NCBI RefSeq assembly: GCF_000758605.1
Contig: NZ_CP009282.1
Location: forward strand, 2,294,001-2,358,000
Length of the DNA stretch: 64,000 bases
Direction of reading: 5' to 3'
DNA from: Paenibacillus sp. FSL R5-0912
GTDB lineage: Bacteria > Bacillota > Bacilli > Paenibacillales > Paenibacillaceae
The notes under the pieces were generated by a model. That model made no database searches, had not been told where the DNA came from, and saw only the letters and a program-made list of their open reading frames with translations. A program made the position numbers and the translations under genes. Positions 25,399 through 34,011 of the stretch are shown piece by piece. Each line of letters starts with the position of its first letter. Positions within the stretch are counted from its first letter, which is position 1.

Positions 25399-26964
25399 TT
25401 GAGAACATTCCGCAATCCGGTGCTGCCGGGCTTTTACCCTGACCCTTCCGCTATCCGCGTAGGTGAGGACTATTATCTTGTCACGTCGAGTTTTGAATTT
25501 TTCCCCGGTGTTCCTATCTTCCACAGCAAGGACCTGGTGAACTGGCGCCAGCTTGGCCATGTGCTCGACCGTCCGTCCCAGCTTAATCTGGACCACACGA
25601 TTCCGTCGATGGGCATTTGGGCCCCTACTATCCGTTATCATCAAGGTCTCTTCTATATGATTACAACCTACGTGGACAATAATAAGGATCAGCATAATTT
25701 CTATGTGACTGCCACCGATCCGGCCGGAGACTGGTCAGATCCGGTCTGGCTGGAGGATGCACCGGGTATCGATTCCTCCCTGTTCTTCGATGAAGACGGC
25801 AAGGTATATTACACCGGCAACCGTGTTCCTCCCGAAGGCCAGGATTATCCGAAGCATATGGACATTTGGCTGCAGGAGATTGACCTGGAACAAGGCAGAC
25901 TCATAGGTCCGAAGCTCAGCATCTGGCAAGGTGCCCTTAAGGTGGGGCATGCGCAAGAGGGACCCCATGTCTACAAAATCGGCGGCTGGTATTATGTGCT
26001 GATTGCCGAAGGCGGCACCGGCCATACCCATGCCATCACGATTGCCAGAAGCCGGAAGGTGACCGGCCCTTATGAAGGCCATAAAGCGAATCCTATTCTG
26101 ACCCACCGTCATCTCGGCAGAGAATATCCAATCGTGAATGTCGGCCATGGCGAACTGGTGGAGACGCAGCATGGAGACTGGTGGATGTTCTGTCTTGCTT
26201 CCCGGACCTGCGGCGGATATTACCGCAACCTGGGGCGTGAAACGTTCCTGACCCCGGTGAAATGGGAGAATGAATGGCCTGTAGTGAATCCGGGCAAAGG
26301 CGTGCTGGAGCTGGAAGCGGCAGCGCCTGATCTGCCGGAAACGAAGTGGCCGCAGCTGCCTGTACGTGATGATTTTGAGTCCGCAGAGCTCAGCCTGATC
26401 TGGAACTTCCTGCGGACACCGCGCGGGGAATTCTGGAGCCTCACCGAACGCCCGGGACACCTGCGGCTGCAGCTCAAGCCAGAGCAGCTGACAGAGATCA
26501 GCAATCCGTCTTTTATTGGAAGACGCCAGCAGCACTTAAGCTTCAGAGCGGCAGCTGAAATGGTCTTCAAACCGGGGGCACCAGGTGAAACCGCCGGACT
26601 TATCCTGATTCAGAATGCGGACAACCACTTCCGCTATGAATTGAAGCTGGAGGACGGGAAGCAGGTGCTGCAGCTGATTGTGCGCAGCAGAGGGGACGAG
26701 CGGCTGCTGGCATCGGCGCCTTATCCGCAGGACAAGGTGCAGCTTAAGGCAGAGGCCAGAGGACAGGACTACAGATTCTATTATAGAGCCGACGAATTCG
26801 GCTCATGGACGGCATTACATGAACGTGCTGACGGAAGAGTACTCAGCACGGACTTGGCCGGAGGATTCACAGGGGCGTACATTGGCATGTATGCCAGTTC
26901 TCAGGGGGCGCCAAGCACCAATTATGCCGATTTCGACTGGTTCAGCTATGAAGAAATTGAATAG
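25399..26964 (+). CDS. Glycoside hydrolase family 43 (beta-xylosidase/arabinofuranosidase type)
   Basis: A 521-residue enzyme with a five-bladed propeller and a C-terminal beta-sandwich (about 320-520, GH43 C2-like, WNFLRTPRGEFWSL). The catalytic triad fits GH43: D15 in YPDPSAI (base), D125 in GIDSSLFFD (pKa modulator) and E187 in AQEGPHVYK (acid). TTG 25399 is the start, with GGAGGA eight bases before. It has no signal peptide, so it acts on imported oligomers. Paired with GH28, CE8 and GH105, it could remove xylose or arabinose from pectic oligomers such as xylogalacturonan. That substrate is inference. Confidence 0.93.
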   Translation: MRTFRNPVLPGFYPDPSAIRVGEDYYLVTSSFEFFPGVPIFHSKDLVNWRQLGHVLDRPSQLNLDHTIPSMGIWAPTIRYHQGLFYMITTYVDNNKDQHNFYVTATDPAGDWSDPVWLEDAPGIDSSLFFDEDGKVYYTGNRVPPEGQDYPKHMDIWLQEIDLEQGRLIGPKLSIWQGALKVGHAQEGPHVYKIGGWYYVLIAEGGTGHTHAITIARSRKVTGPYEGHKANPILTHRHLGREYPIVNVGHGELVETQHGDWWMFCLASRTCGGYYRNLGRETFLTPVKWENEWPVVNPGKGVLELEAAAPDLPETKWPQLPVRDDFESAELSLIWNFLRTPRGEFWSLTERPGHLRLQLKPEQLTEISNPSFIGRRQQHLSFRAAAEMVFKPGAPGETAGLILIQNADNHFRYELKLEDGKQVLQLIVRSRGDERLLASAPYPQDKVQLKAEARGQDYRFYYRADEFGSWTALHERADGRVLSTDLAGGFTGAYIGMYASSQGAPSTNYADFDWFSYEEIE

Positions 26965-26982
26965 ACGGGAAGGAGGTAGCCT

Positions 26983-28440
26983 ATGAACAGCCTACAGGAT
27001 TCCAATCATTATCCTGTACCTGAACTGCCGCGAATTCCGGAGCGGACGTTCAGGATTACAGATTATGGCGCAGCAGAAGGAGAGCTGCTGTGCACTTCTG
27101 CCATACAGAATACGCTTGATGCCTGCGCAGCTGCAGGAGGCGGAACGGTCATCATCCCGCCGGGAATATGGCGTACGGGACCGCTGACGCTGCACAGCCG
27201 GATTAATCTGCATGCCGAGCGCGGGGCACTCGTATGTTTCGAGCCGGACTTCGCGCTGAATCCGCTGCTCTTCTCCCATTATGAGGGGAATGCTGGCTGG
27301 CGCTGTCAGGCTCCGCTGGATGGGGAAGCTCTCAGTGATGTAGCCATTACCGGCGAAGGGATATTCGATGGAAGCGGCGAGGCCTGGCGCCCGGTGAAAC
27401 GCTTCAAGATGACGGAACTCCAGTGGCAGAGCCTGATTGCCTCCGGGGGAGTGCTGGATGAGCCGAATGAGATGTGGTGGCCTTCCCGGGAAGCATTGGA
27501 GGGAGAAGCCTACTACCGGCGGCTTCTGGAGGAAGGGCAGACTGAAATGGAAGCTTATCTGCCTGCCCGGGCCTATCTGCGTCCTGCACTGCTAAGCCTG
27601 CGGAACTGCCGGCGGGTGCTGCTGGAAGGAGCCACCTTCCAGAATTCACCTGCCTGGTGCCTTCATCCTATGGGCTGTGAGCAGGTTACCGTCAGGCACA
27701 TCCAGGTGCGTAATCCATGGTACTCACAGAATGGGGACGGGCTGGATCTGGAGTCCTGCACACATGCCCTTGTGGAGCATTGCCGGTTCGATGTAGGAGA
27801 TGATGCCATCTGCCTGAAGTCGGGCAAAGATGAGGAAGGCCGCAGAGCCGGGATGCCCTGCCAGTATATTACCATCCGGCATTGTACGGTATATCACGGA
27901 CATGGCGGAGTGGTGATCGGCAGTGAAATGTCGGGCGGAGTGCATGCGGTCAGAGTCAGCGATTGCCTGTTCATCGGCACGGACATCGGGCTGCGCTTTA
28001 AAAGCGCCCGGGGAAGAGGCGGCGTAGTACAGGATATCCGGATGGAGAATATCCGGATGACAGGCATTATCCATGAGGCGGTTTCTTTCCATATGTTCTA
28101 TGCGGGAGTTGAGGGCTCTGAAGGCTACGATGAGCAGTCCTTCCCCGTTACGGAGGAGACTCCGCAGTTCCGGAATATCACACTCCGGAATATCACCTGC
28201 CATGGTGCGGCAACTGCGCTGCTGGTGAACGGATTGCCGGAGATGCCGCTTGCTGAGCTGACGGTGGAGAATTTCAGCGCCATAAGCAAGCGGGGAATGG
28301 TTCTGCGGTACGCCAGCAATCTGAAGCTGGACCGGATCCGGCTAGGGACAGAGGAAGCACAGCCCGTGAAGATGCATAAATGCAGCCATGTAGAGCTCAT
28401 CCGGTCCGGAGAACTCGTGATCACGGAGAGCTCAGGCTAA
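26983..28440 (+). CDS. Glycoside hydrolase family 28 (polygalacturonase-like)
   Basis: A 485-residue right-handed beta-helix enzyme cutting alpha-1,4-galacturonan. The GH28 signature residues are present: N250-G-D252 (NTD equivalent), GDD with D273/D274, GHG (306-308) and R338-F-K340 (RIK equivalent). The N-terminal ITDYGA...NTLDACAAAGGGTVIIPPG segment is the usual pectate-lyase-3-like lead. An exo-acting, oligomer-directed mode would fit the absence of a signal peptide. AAGGAGG lies upstream of ATG 26983. It starts 18 bases after the GH43 stop, so both are one transcript. Confidence 0.94.
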   Translation: MNSLQDSNHYPVPELPRIPERTFRITDYGAAEGELLCTSAIQNTLDACAAAGGGTVIIPPGIWRTGPLTLHSRINLHAERGALVCFEPDFALNPLLFSHYEGNAGWRCQAPLDGEALSDVAITGEGIFDGSGEAWRPVKRFKMTELQWQSLIASGGVLDEPNEMWWPSREALEGEAYYRRLLEEGQTEMEAYLPARAYLRPALLSLRNCRRVLLEGATFQNSPAWCLHPMGCEQVTVRHIQVRNPWYSQNGDGLDLESCTHALVEHCRFDVGDDAICLKSGKDEEGRRAGMPCQYITIRHCTVYHGHGGVVIGSEMSGGVHAVRVSDCLFIGTDIGLRFKSARGRGGVVQDIRMENIRMTGIIHEAVSFHMFYAGVEGSEGYDEQSFPVTEETPQFRNITLRNITCHGAATALLVNGLPEMPLAELTVENFSAISKRGMVLRYASNLKLDRIRLGTEEAQPVKMHKCSHVELIRSGELVITESSG

Positions 28441-28472
28441 TGTCCGGGAGAGGCGCGCTATTCTTCTATCCT

Positions 28473-29339
28473 TCAATCAGACTTGGACGACGCCCGCGAC
28501 CTGGATGCCTTGCGGTATTGGAGCGGAGTCAGCCCAGTTGATCTTTTGAAAGTTTTATTGAAGTGGGACAGATGCTCGAAGCCGACTGTGGAAGCGATCT
28601 CCTGAATCTTCACGGAGGTTCCGGCCAGCAGGCGCTGGGCCTCACGGACTCTGACATGAACAATGTATTCACGGAAATGAAACCCGGTCAGGCGGTGAAA
28701 GACGCGGCTCAGGTAAGACGGGCTGATGAAGAAGTGTCCGGCAGTCTCTTCCAGCGTAAGCGCTTCGCGGTGATGGCCCCGGATGTAAGTGGCGACATCG
28801 GTTACCAGATGATGCAGCGGGTGCTTCGTCCCGCCGGCCTGTGTCGTACTCTCCGAGCGCTGGAGCAGAATCATCAGCTCGGTGAATATCGCCACGATGG
28901 AGGCTTCATACAAAGGCCGCTGGATACGTGCTTCCTCCAAAATACGGTTCAGCAGTGTCTCCGCCTCATTCTGTTCGCGCAGGGTCAGCCTGAACAGACG
29001 GTAGCGGTGGTTCTGAAACCACAAGGCTTCACCTTGCAGCACAAGGGGCAGCAGATCAGGATCGTAATTGATCAGAATCCGTTCAAATTCGGCCATTTCG
29101 GAGCTTGCAGTAGCATGCAGCTCCCGGCCGGGAATCAGAATCAGCTCGCCCTTGTGAACCGTAACGACCCGGTCATCCACAAAGTATACGCGCTCACCTT
29201 CTGTCAGATAGTACAGCTCGGTGAGTTCATGGCTGTGGGGGCGCGGCATCGCAGTGATGCCTTTGCGCTTCATATGCTGAATGCTGAACCGTCCTTCTTC
29301 TATATGATATTTCGGATTAGGGCTAGTCACGCTGGTCAT
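28473..29339 (-). CDS. AraC family transcriptional regulator
   Basis: A 288-residue regulator. ATG 29339, preceded by GAGGAG, is chosen over an open extension to 29528 that would run into the pectinesterase gene. An N-terminal cupin domain (about 15-100: PRPHSHELTELYYLTEGERVYFVDD) has the H/E-rich strand usual for ligand or metal binding. Two HTH motifs occupy about 188-283 (LTLEETAGHFFISPSYLSRVF and IQEIASTVGFEHLSHFNKTF). It is divergent from the pectinesterase operon with only 73 bases between the starts, so it likely controls that operon. Confidence 0.92.
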   Translation of the reverse strand: MTSVTSPNPKYHIEEGRFSIQHMKRKGITAMPRPHSHELTELYYLTEGERVYFVDDRVVTVHKGELILIPGRELHATASSEMAEFERILINYDPDLLPLVLQGEALWFQNHRYRLFRLTLREQNEAETLLNRILEEARIQRPLYEASIVAIFTELMILLQRSESTTQAGGTKHPLHHLVTDVATYIRGHHREALTLEETAGHFFISPSYLSRVFHRLTGFHFREYIVHVRVREAQRLLAGTSVKIQEIASTVGFEHLSHFNKTFKRSTGLTPLQYRKASRSRASSKSD

Positions 29340-29359
29340 AAATCTCCTCTTCTCATATG

Positions 29360-29372
29360 AACCGTTACGGTT
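29360..29372. promoter_or_regulatory. Palindrome in the AraC/pectinesterase divergent promoter
   Basis: AACCGTTACGGTT is a 13-base palindrome in the 73-base gap between the two divergent starts, next to a TATTATAG -10-like sequence. An operator acting on both genes is plausible. Confidence 0.4.
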
Positions 29373-29412
29373 ATTATAGAATAAATAGAGGTCGCCATGA
29401 AAGGAGCCGCAC

Positions 29413-30303
29413 ATGTTAATTACAGTATCGAAGAGTCCCGGAGAAGGATATAGCAGTCTGCAGGAGGCGCTGGATTCCATTCCGCCGCAGCAGAAGCAGG
29501 CCGTAACCATCCGGATCAAGCCCGGCATTTATGAGGAAAAGATTACAATCGTCCGCGAAGCCCCGCCCATTCTGCTGCTGGGGGAGGACCCGCATTCCAC
29601 CGTGATTACCTGGAATGATAATGCCCACACTCTGGGAGCGGACGGTGAACCGCTCGGTACCTTCCGCAGCGGCACCCTGAATGTGTTCGCGGAAGGCTTC
29701 ACAGCCGAGAATCTGACCATCCGGAACGCTTCCGGTCCGGGAACCGGACAGGCGGTGGCAGCTTTCGTTGATGCCGGACAGGCGGTGTTCCGGCGCGTTC
29801 GTCTACTGGGTGACCAGGATACACTCTATACAGGGCAGGGCAAGCAATACTACAACGACTGCTATATTGAAGGCGATGTCGATTATATTTTTGGAGCCGC
29901 CACGGCGTTGTTTGAGGGCTGCCATCTGCATAATAAGCGGTCCAGAGGTTATATTACAGCCGCTTCAACACCGGAGGAAGCAGCATTCGGCTATGTGTTC
30001 CTGAATTGCTGGATTACCGGCGGCGAAGATGTCAGTGAGGTGTATCTCGGGCGTCCTTGGCGTCCTTATGCGCATGTAGCTTTCATCCGCACGGTCATGG
30101 ACGGTTCAGTGACCGGCGAAGGCTGGCATAACTGGGGGCAGCCGGACAGGGAGCAGACCAGCCGTTATGAAGAATACGGCAGCAGCGGGCCAGGGGCCTG
30201 TCCTGAGAGCCGCGCTGCATGGTCGCGCCAGTTAACTACAGAGGAAGCTGCGGAGTACCGGGTTCTGACCGTTCTGGACGGCTGGCATCCTGAAGGCTAT
30301 TAA
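29413..30303 (+). CDS. Pectin methylesterase (carbohydrate esterase family 8), apparently cytoplasmic
   Basis: A 296-residue right-handed beta-helix enzyme that hydrolyses methyl esters on galacturonosyl units. The family residues are all present: GQAVA (Q113), GDQDTLYT (Q135, D136), GDVDYIFG (D157) and LGRPWR (R214, W216). The two aspartates and the arginine form the catalytic site. The protein starts directly at the catalytic domain (MLITVSKSPGEGYSSLQ), with no signal peptide, unlike most secreted pectinesterases. It is therefore likely to act on imported methylated oligogalacturonides. AAAGGAG precedes ATG 29413. An esterase and a GH105 follow in the same operon. Confidence 0.94.
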   Translation: MLITVSKSPGEGYSSLQEALDSIPPQQKQAVTIRIKPGIYEEKITIVREAPPILLLGEDPHSTVITWNDNAHTLGADGEPLGTFRSGTLNVFAEGFTAENLTIRNASGPGTGQAVAAFVDAGQAVFRRVRLLGDQDTLYTGQGKQYYNDCYIEGDVDYIFGAATALFEGCHLHNKRSRGYITAASTPEEAAFGYVFLNCWITGGEDVSEVYLGRPWRPYAHVAFIRTVMDGSVTGEGWHNWGQPDREQTSRYEEYGSSGPGACPESRAAWSRQLTTEEAAEYRVLTVLDGWHPEGY

Positions 30304-30321
30304 GAACCAGGAGGAACCCTG

Positions 30322-31350
30322 ATGGAATCATTGGAACAATATATGAAGCAATTGACCGCTTCCGCAGCGCAGGACGCTGCCTTCCGTGAGGACATTCCAC
30401 ACGGGGAGTGGCGGGCAAAGCTTACTGCAAGCTTTACCGGACGGCTTGGCGGCTTTCCGGAGGAACGGGCAGCGCTTGCACCTGTGCTGCTTGAGCGGGT
30501 AGCCTGTAACGGATATATACGTGAGCGTGTGGAGATTACCACTTATGAAGGACTTAGAATGGCTATGTATCTTCTGATTCCGGGGCAGCCGTTATCTTCT
30601 CCCTGCCCGGCTGTTCTGGCTATTCATGGGCACGGCTACGGCAGCCGTGAGATTACCGGCCTCAATCCGGACGGCTCGCAGCGGCAGGGTGACCCGGGGC
30701 TGCATAAGGATTTTGCCGTCTCACTGGTGAAGCAGGGCTTCGTGGTCGCAGCGCCCGAGGTGCTCGGCTTCGGAGACAGACGGCTGGCAGAGGATCTGGA
30801 GAGCGGTGAGCCCGGGCGCAATTCCTGCTTCCGCCTATCCTCTGCACTATTGATGGCGGGGCAGACGATGGCAGGCTACCGGATCTATGAAAGTATGCGG
30901 GCGCTCGACTATCTGCTGACGCGGGAAGAGGTTAACGGTGAACGATTAGGCATTATGGGTATTTCCGGCGGCGGGCTGGTGGCTGGCTTCACGGCTGCAC
31001 TGGATCAGCGGATCAGCTGTGCGGTCGTCAGCGGGTATGCCAATACGTTTGCGGACAGCATCCTTACCCGGAATCATTGTCTGGACAATTATATTCCGGG
31101 CATTCTGCTGGAAGCAGAAATGCCGGATTTGCTTGGTTTGATTGCCCCGCGCGGCCTGTTCCTGGAGTCGGGAGATACCGATCCTTTGTTTGGTCCGGCT
31201 GGCGCGAAGCAAGCCCTGGACCGGCTGGAGGCGATCTATAACGCAGCAGGGCATGGCGGACAGGTGGAGGCGGATTTTTTTGTTGGAGGGCATGAAATAC
31301 ACGGGGAGCCGGCATATGCCTGGCTGCGGAAGCAGCTTGCCGGTGAATGA
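30322..31350 (+). CDS. Alpha/beta-hydrolase, probable (pectin/xylan) acetylesterase
   Basis: A 342-residue esterase of the Abhydrolase_7/acetyl xylan esterase-like group. The oxyanion strand is AVLAIHGHGYG (97-107). The nucleophile is S215 in MGISGGG. The probable acid is D285 or D287 in ESGDTDPLF, and the histidine is H324 in VGGHEIHG. There is no signal peptide. AGGAGGA sits upstream of ATG 30322, 18 bases after the pectinesterase stop. In this operon, removal of acetyl groups from pectic oligomers is the obvious role, but the substrate is not proven. Confidence 0.88.
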   Translation: MESLEQYMKQLTASAAQDAAFREDIPHGEWRAKLTASFTGRLGGFPEERAALAPVLLERVACNGYIRERVEITTYEGLRMAMYLLIPGQPLSSPCPAVLAIHGHGYGSREITGLNPDGSQRQGDPGLHKDFAVSLVKQGFVVAAPEVLGFGDRRLAEDLESGEPGRNSCFRLSSALLMAGQTMAGYRIYESMRALDYLLTREEVNGERLGIMGISGGGLVAGFTAALDQRISCAVVSGYANTFADSILTRNHCLDNYIPGILLEAEMPDLLGLIAPRGLFLESGDTDPLFGPAGAKQALDRLEAIYNAAGHGGQVEADFFVGGHEIHGEPAYAWLRKQLAGE

Positions 31351-31390
31351 GCTCAGACTTAGGCTTGGAACATAAGCGACAGGAGGAATA

Positions 31391-32521
31391 ATGATGTCTA
31401 TCACAGAAACAACAACGTCAGGTTTGTCCCGCAGAATCGCGGATACCTTCATCAGTCAATGCAATGAACACGGGGAACATGAGTATGTCATGGAGCGCTG
31501 GGCCTATGTGCCCGGTATGCTGCTGATGGCAGTAGCCCGCGCCGGTGTGCAGCATGGGGAGTCCGAATATCTCTCCTTCATGCAGCGGCATATGGATAGC
31601 TTCATCGGGGAGGACGGCTCGATCCGCACCTATTCGCTGGAGGAATATAACCTGGATCAGATCAACCAGGGCAAGAATCTCTTCTACCTGTACCGGCAGA
31701 CCGGGGAAGCGCGTTACGCTGAAGCGGCTCATCTGCTGGCGGCACAGCTTATTGGGCAACCCCGAACTTCAGAAGGGGGATTCTGGCATAAGAAGGTGTA
31801 TCCTTTCCAGATGTGGCTGGACGGATTATATATGGCTTCGCCGTTTCTTGCCGAATACGGTGCCGTATTTCAACGTCCCGAGCTGATAGATGAAGCTGCC
31901 CGTCAGCTGCTATTGATTGAGCGCCGGACCCGTGACCCGCGGACCGGCCTGCTCTATCACGGCTGGGATGAATCCAAAGAGCAGGAATGGGCGGACTCGT
32001 CCACCGGCCTCTCTTCCCACTTCTGGAGCCGGGCGATGGGCTGGTACGCCATGGCCGCCGTGGACTGCCTGGAGCATTTCCCGGTCACCCATCCGCAGCG
32101 GGGAACGATCATCGGTATTTTCCAGCGGATGTGCGGTGCACTGCTTGAGGTGCAGGACCAGGAGACCGGCCTGTGGTATCAGGTGCTTGATCAGGCAGGG
32201 CGTAAAGGCAATTACCTCGAAGCCACCGGCTCCTGCATGTTCGTCTATGCGATGGCCAAAGCCCTGCGGCTGCGTTATCTGGAGCCTTCGTTCAAGGAAG
32301 CGATGCTGAAAGGCTACGGGGGAATCCTCACGCATCTGGTTACCGAAGATGAACAGGGCGTTCATCTGCATCAGATCTGCCACGGGGCAGGACTCAGCAA
32401 GGACCGGAACGGTTCCTATGATTACTACATTTCTGAGGCGATAGTCTCTGATGCGCCAATGGGTGTTGCGCCATTATTGCTGGCTTCCCTTGAGGTGGAG
32501 AAGTACCTTGACGGGCAATAG
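31391..32521 (+). CDS. Unsaturated (rhamno)galacturonyl hydrolase, GH105 (YesR-like)
   Basis: A 376-residue cytoplasmic GH105 enzyme with the alpha/alpha barrel pattern: MERWAYVPGMLLMA, FWHKKVYPFQMWLDGLYM, HFWSRAMGWYAMAAVD, YLEATGSCMFVYAMAKALR. The catalytic aspartate is D144 in MWLDGLYMASPF. It removes the unsaturated uronic acid from the non-reducing end of pectic oligomers made by lyases. GGAGGAAT precedes ATG 31391; ATG 31394 is equally possible. It is the last gene of the CE8-esterase-GH105 operon and clearly distinct in sequence from the GH105 at 12349-13464. Confidence 0.94.
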   Translation: MMSITETTTSGLSRRIADTFISQCNEHGEHEYVMERWAYVPGMLLMAVARAGVQHGESEYLSFMQRHMDSFIGEDGSIRTYSLEEYNLDQINQGKNLFYLYRQTGEARYAEAAHLLAAQLIGQPRTSEGGFWHKKVYPFQMWLDGLYMASPFLAEYGAVFQRPELIDEAARQLLLIERRTRDPRTGLLYHGWDESKEQEWADSSTGLSSHFWSRAMGWYAMAAVDCLEHFPVTHPQRGTIIGIFQRMCGALLEVQDQETGLWYQVLDQAGRKGNYLEATGSCMFVYAMAKALRLRYLEPSFKEAMLKGYGGILTHLVTEDEQGVHLHQICHGAGLSKDRNGSYDYYISEAIVSDAPMGVAPLLLASLEVEKYLDGQ

Positions 32522-32659
32522 GCTGCTGCTGTCGGAGCAGACGAATACTTGAATACCGATGAATTGAGCGTCAACATCGTTATACAGCCGATCCCGGTCC
32601 GCCTTTTGTGATAGTATAGGATATTGGATACTTCTAATAGAGGACATGCGGAGGAAGCT

Positions 32660-33271
32660 ATGAATCAGGAATTGCATAGAATAGCCGGGTGGATTAACGG
32701 TCAGGCAGAGAGAGTGATCGTGGGGATTTCGGGTCACGGGGCATCGGGAAAGACGACGTTTGCCCATCATCTGATCAGTCTTGTGGGGCAAGAGAATGTG
32801 AATGTTCTGAATACTGACCCTTACATTATCGGTTCTGATCTTAGGCGGTACGCAAGGATTGACTACGAATATAACAATGAACCATATCGTGATAAAATGA
32901 CTGCCTGTCACCCTGCTGCCCATAACGTAGCTGCTTTGGAGAGAGACATCCGTATGCTGCGGGACGGCTTGGATCTGTATACCATCGGTACGCATTATAG
33001 CAAGAGTACGCTGTTATCTTCTGACAACAAGATTAATATTGTAGAAGGCATGAGCGTTGCTTTTACGGACCCAAGTCTGTATGATCTCAAAGTCTACTTA
33101 TATACGGATGGGGAGACCGAGCTGAGGCGGAGGGGATTCCGTGATGTGGCTGAGCGGGGGGCGGATCTTCAGTATTTAATGAAATCCCACGAACAGCGCA
33201 GAATTCAGTATGAATTATTCATGCATCCGTATCATGAGAAGTTCGATATTGTGATCAGGAATCAAGATTAA
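32660..33271 (+). CDS. Uridine kinase-like P-loop phosphotransferase
   Basis: A 203-residue kinase-like protein. ATG 32660 is used because GGAGGAAG precedes it, rather than TTG 32624. The Walker A motif is GHGASGKTT (25-33, K31), followed by LNTDPYII, a strand ending in the Asp of the uridine kinase/phosphoribulokinase group. The lid region has RRRGFRDVAERG, and an E-containing KINIVEGM strand follows. The substrate may be a nucleoside or a sugar, which cannot be decided. A strong terminator follows. Its link to the preceding pectin operon is only positional. Confidence 0.85.
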   Translation: MNQELHRIAGWINGQAERVIVGISGHGASGKTTFAHHLISLVGQENVNVLNTDPYIIGSDLRRYARIDYEYNNEPYRDKMTACHPAAHNVAALERDIRMLRDGLDLYTIGTHYSKSTLLSSDNKINIVEGMSVAFTDPSLYDLKVYLYTDGETELRRRGFRDVAERGADLQYLMKSHEQRRIQYELFMHPYHEKFDIVIRNQD

Positions 33272-33301
33272 GCTTAGTTTCGGCGAAAAGAGAGTCATAC
33301 A

Positions 33302-33356
33302 CAGCTGCGGCCCCAGCCTTCCGGTGACATGGAGGATTGGGGCTGCAGCTGTTTAA
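33302..33356 (+). terminator. Terminator after the uridine kinase-like gene
   Basis: ACAGCTGCGGCCCCA and TGGGGCTGCAGCTGT pair with one unpaired base in the stem and are followed by TTAAATT. It separates the kinase-like gene from the DinB remnant on the other strand. Confidence 0.7.
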
Positions 33357-33364
33357 ATTGAATG

Positions 33365-33685
33365 GCTGTAACTGATAAAACATACTTCTCGATTTGCTGC
33401 TTATGATGCTTGTCGTGTGGAATGAAATCTCTCAGGTGTTCGCGAATGCTGAATTTATTGCCGTCTCCAATACGAATTGCCCGATCGCTTCCTGCTTGGT
33501 CACTGTCCTGGCGTATAGAACCGCATTGGCATTGAATTCATTAAAGTCCTGATGAACTGCCGTCAGCGGCTGGCCTTCCTTCACTTTGACAAAGGCCTCA
33601 TCATAAAAGTATTTGTCCCACAGCATAATGTGGCAGAGCACGTAAGGGCCATTCCTTAAAAGAATCTTAACAGGCAGTAGCTGCG
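33365..33685 (-). pseudogene. DinB-like protein, frameshifted remnant
   Basis: Three DinB-like stretches occur in different minus-strand frames. SFKEWPLR (about 33645-33668) is in one frame. CHIMLWDKYFYDEAFVKVKE with HQDFNEFNA is in the next, down to the stop at 33432. EHLRDFIPHDKHHKQQIEKY (about 33370-33433) is in another. Together they give the order of a DinB/DUF1572-type four-helix protein, with the HIMLWD segment and the C-terminal HDxHHxxQI metal-binding motif. At least two frameshifts interrupt it. The 174-codon open frame that spans the middle is therefore not an intact gene. Confidence 0.7.
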
Positions 33686-34011
33686 GGAATGTGCAAGTAA
33701 CTATAGGAAGAGAAATGCTGCATCCATACAACAATTTCGGATTATGGCCGCCTTTAGGAGCAAAATGTTGTATTATGGGCATGATTATAGGAAATTTGCC
33801 GGACCCTCTACCACATACAGCGGGCCAATCGAGAATTAGTTTCGGCAACAGTAGCTGGAAGTCCCGACAGTCACCGTGGTGAAGCTGGGAGTATGTTAAC
33901 AACTTAAAGTGAGCGGGTATGTATGGCTCTTTGTAGTAGAATCGCGTGCGCAGCATTGGTATACTTTAACAAAAGCTCCATCCGATCGTGATTTCAGGGA
34001 GGTCATCAGCC
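33686..34011. other. Intergenic stretch without a supportable gene
   Basis: Contains an inverted pair ATACAACA / TGTTGTAT (near 33727 and 33767) resembling the TTGTA-type repeats at 20762-20944. Upstream of the next gene is a GGGAGG ribosome binding site. No RNA gene is recognised. Confidence 0.4.

Noticed and set aside
33432..33956. 174-codon minus-strand frame taken as an intact gene
   Set aside because: Only its middle matches DinB. The family sequence continues in other frames on both sides, and the first 90 residues look non-coding.
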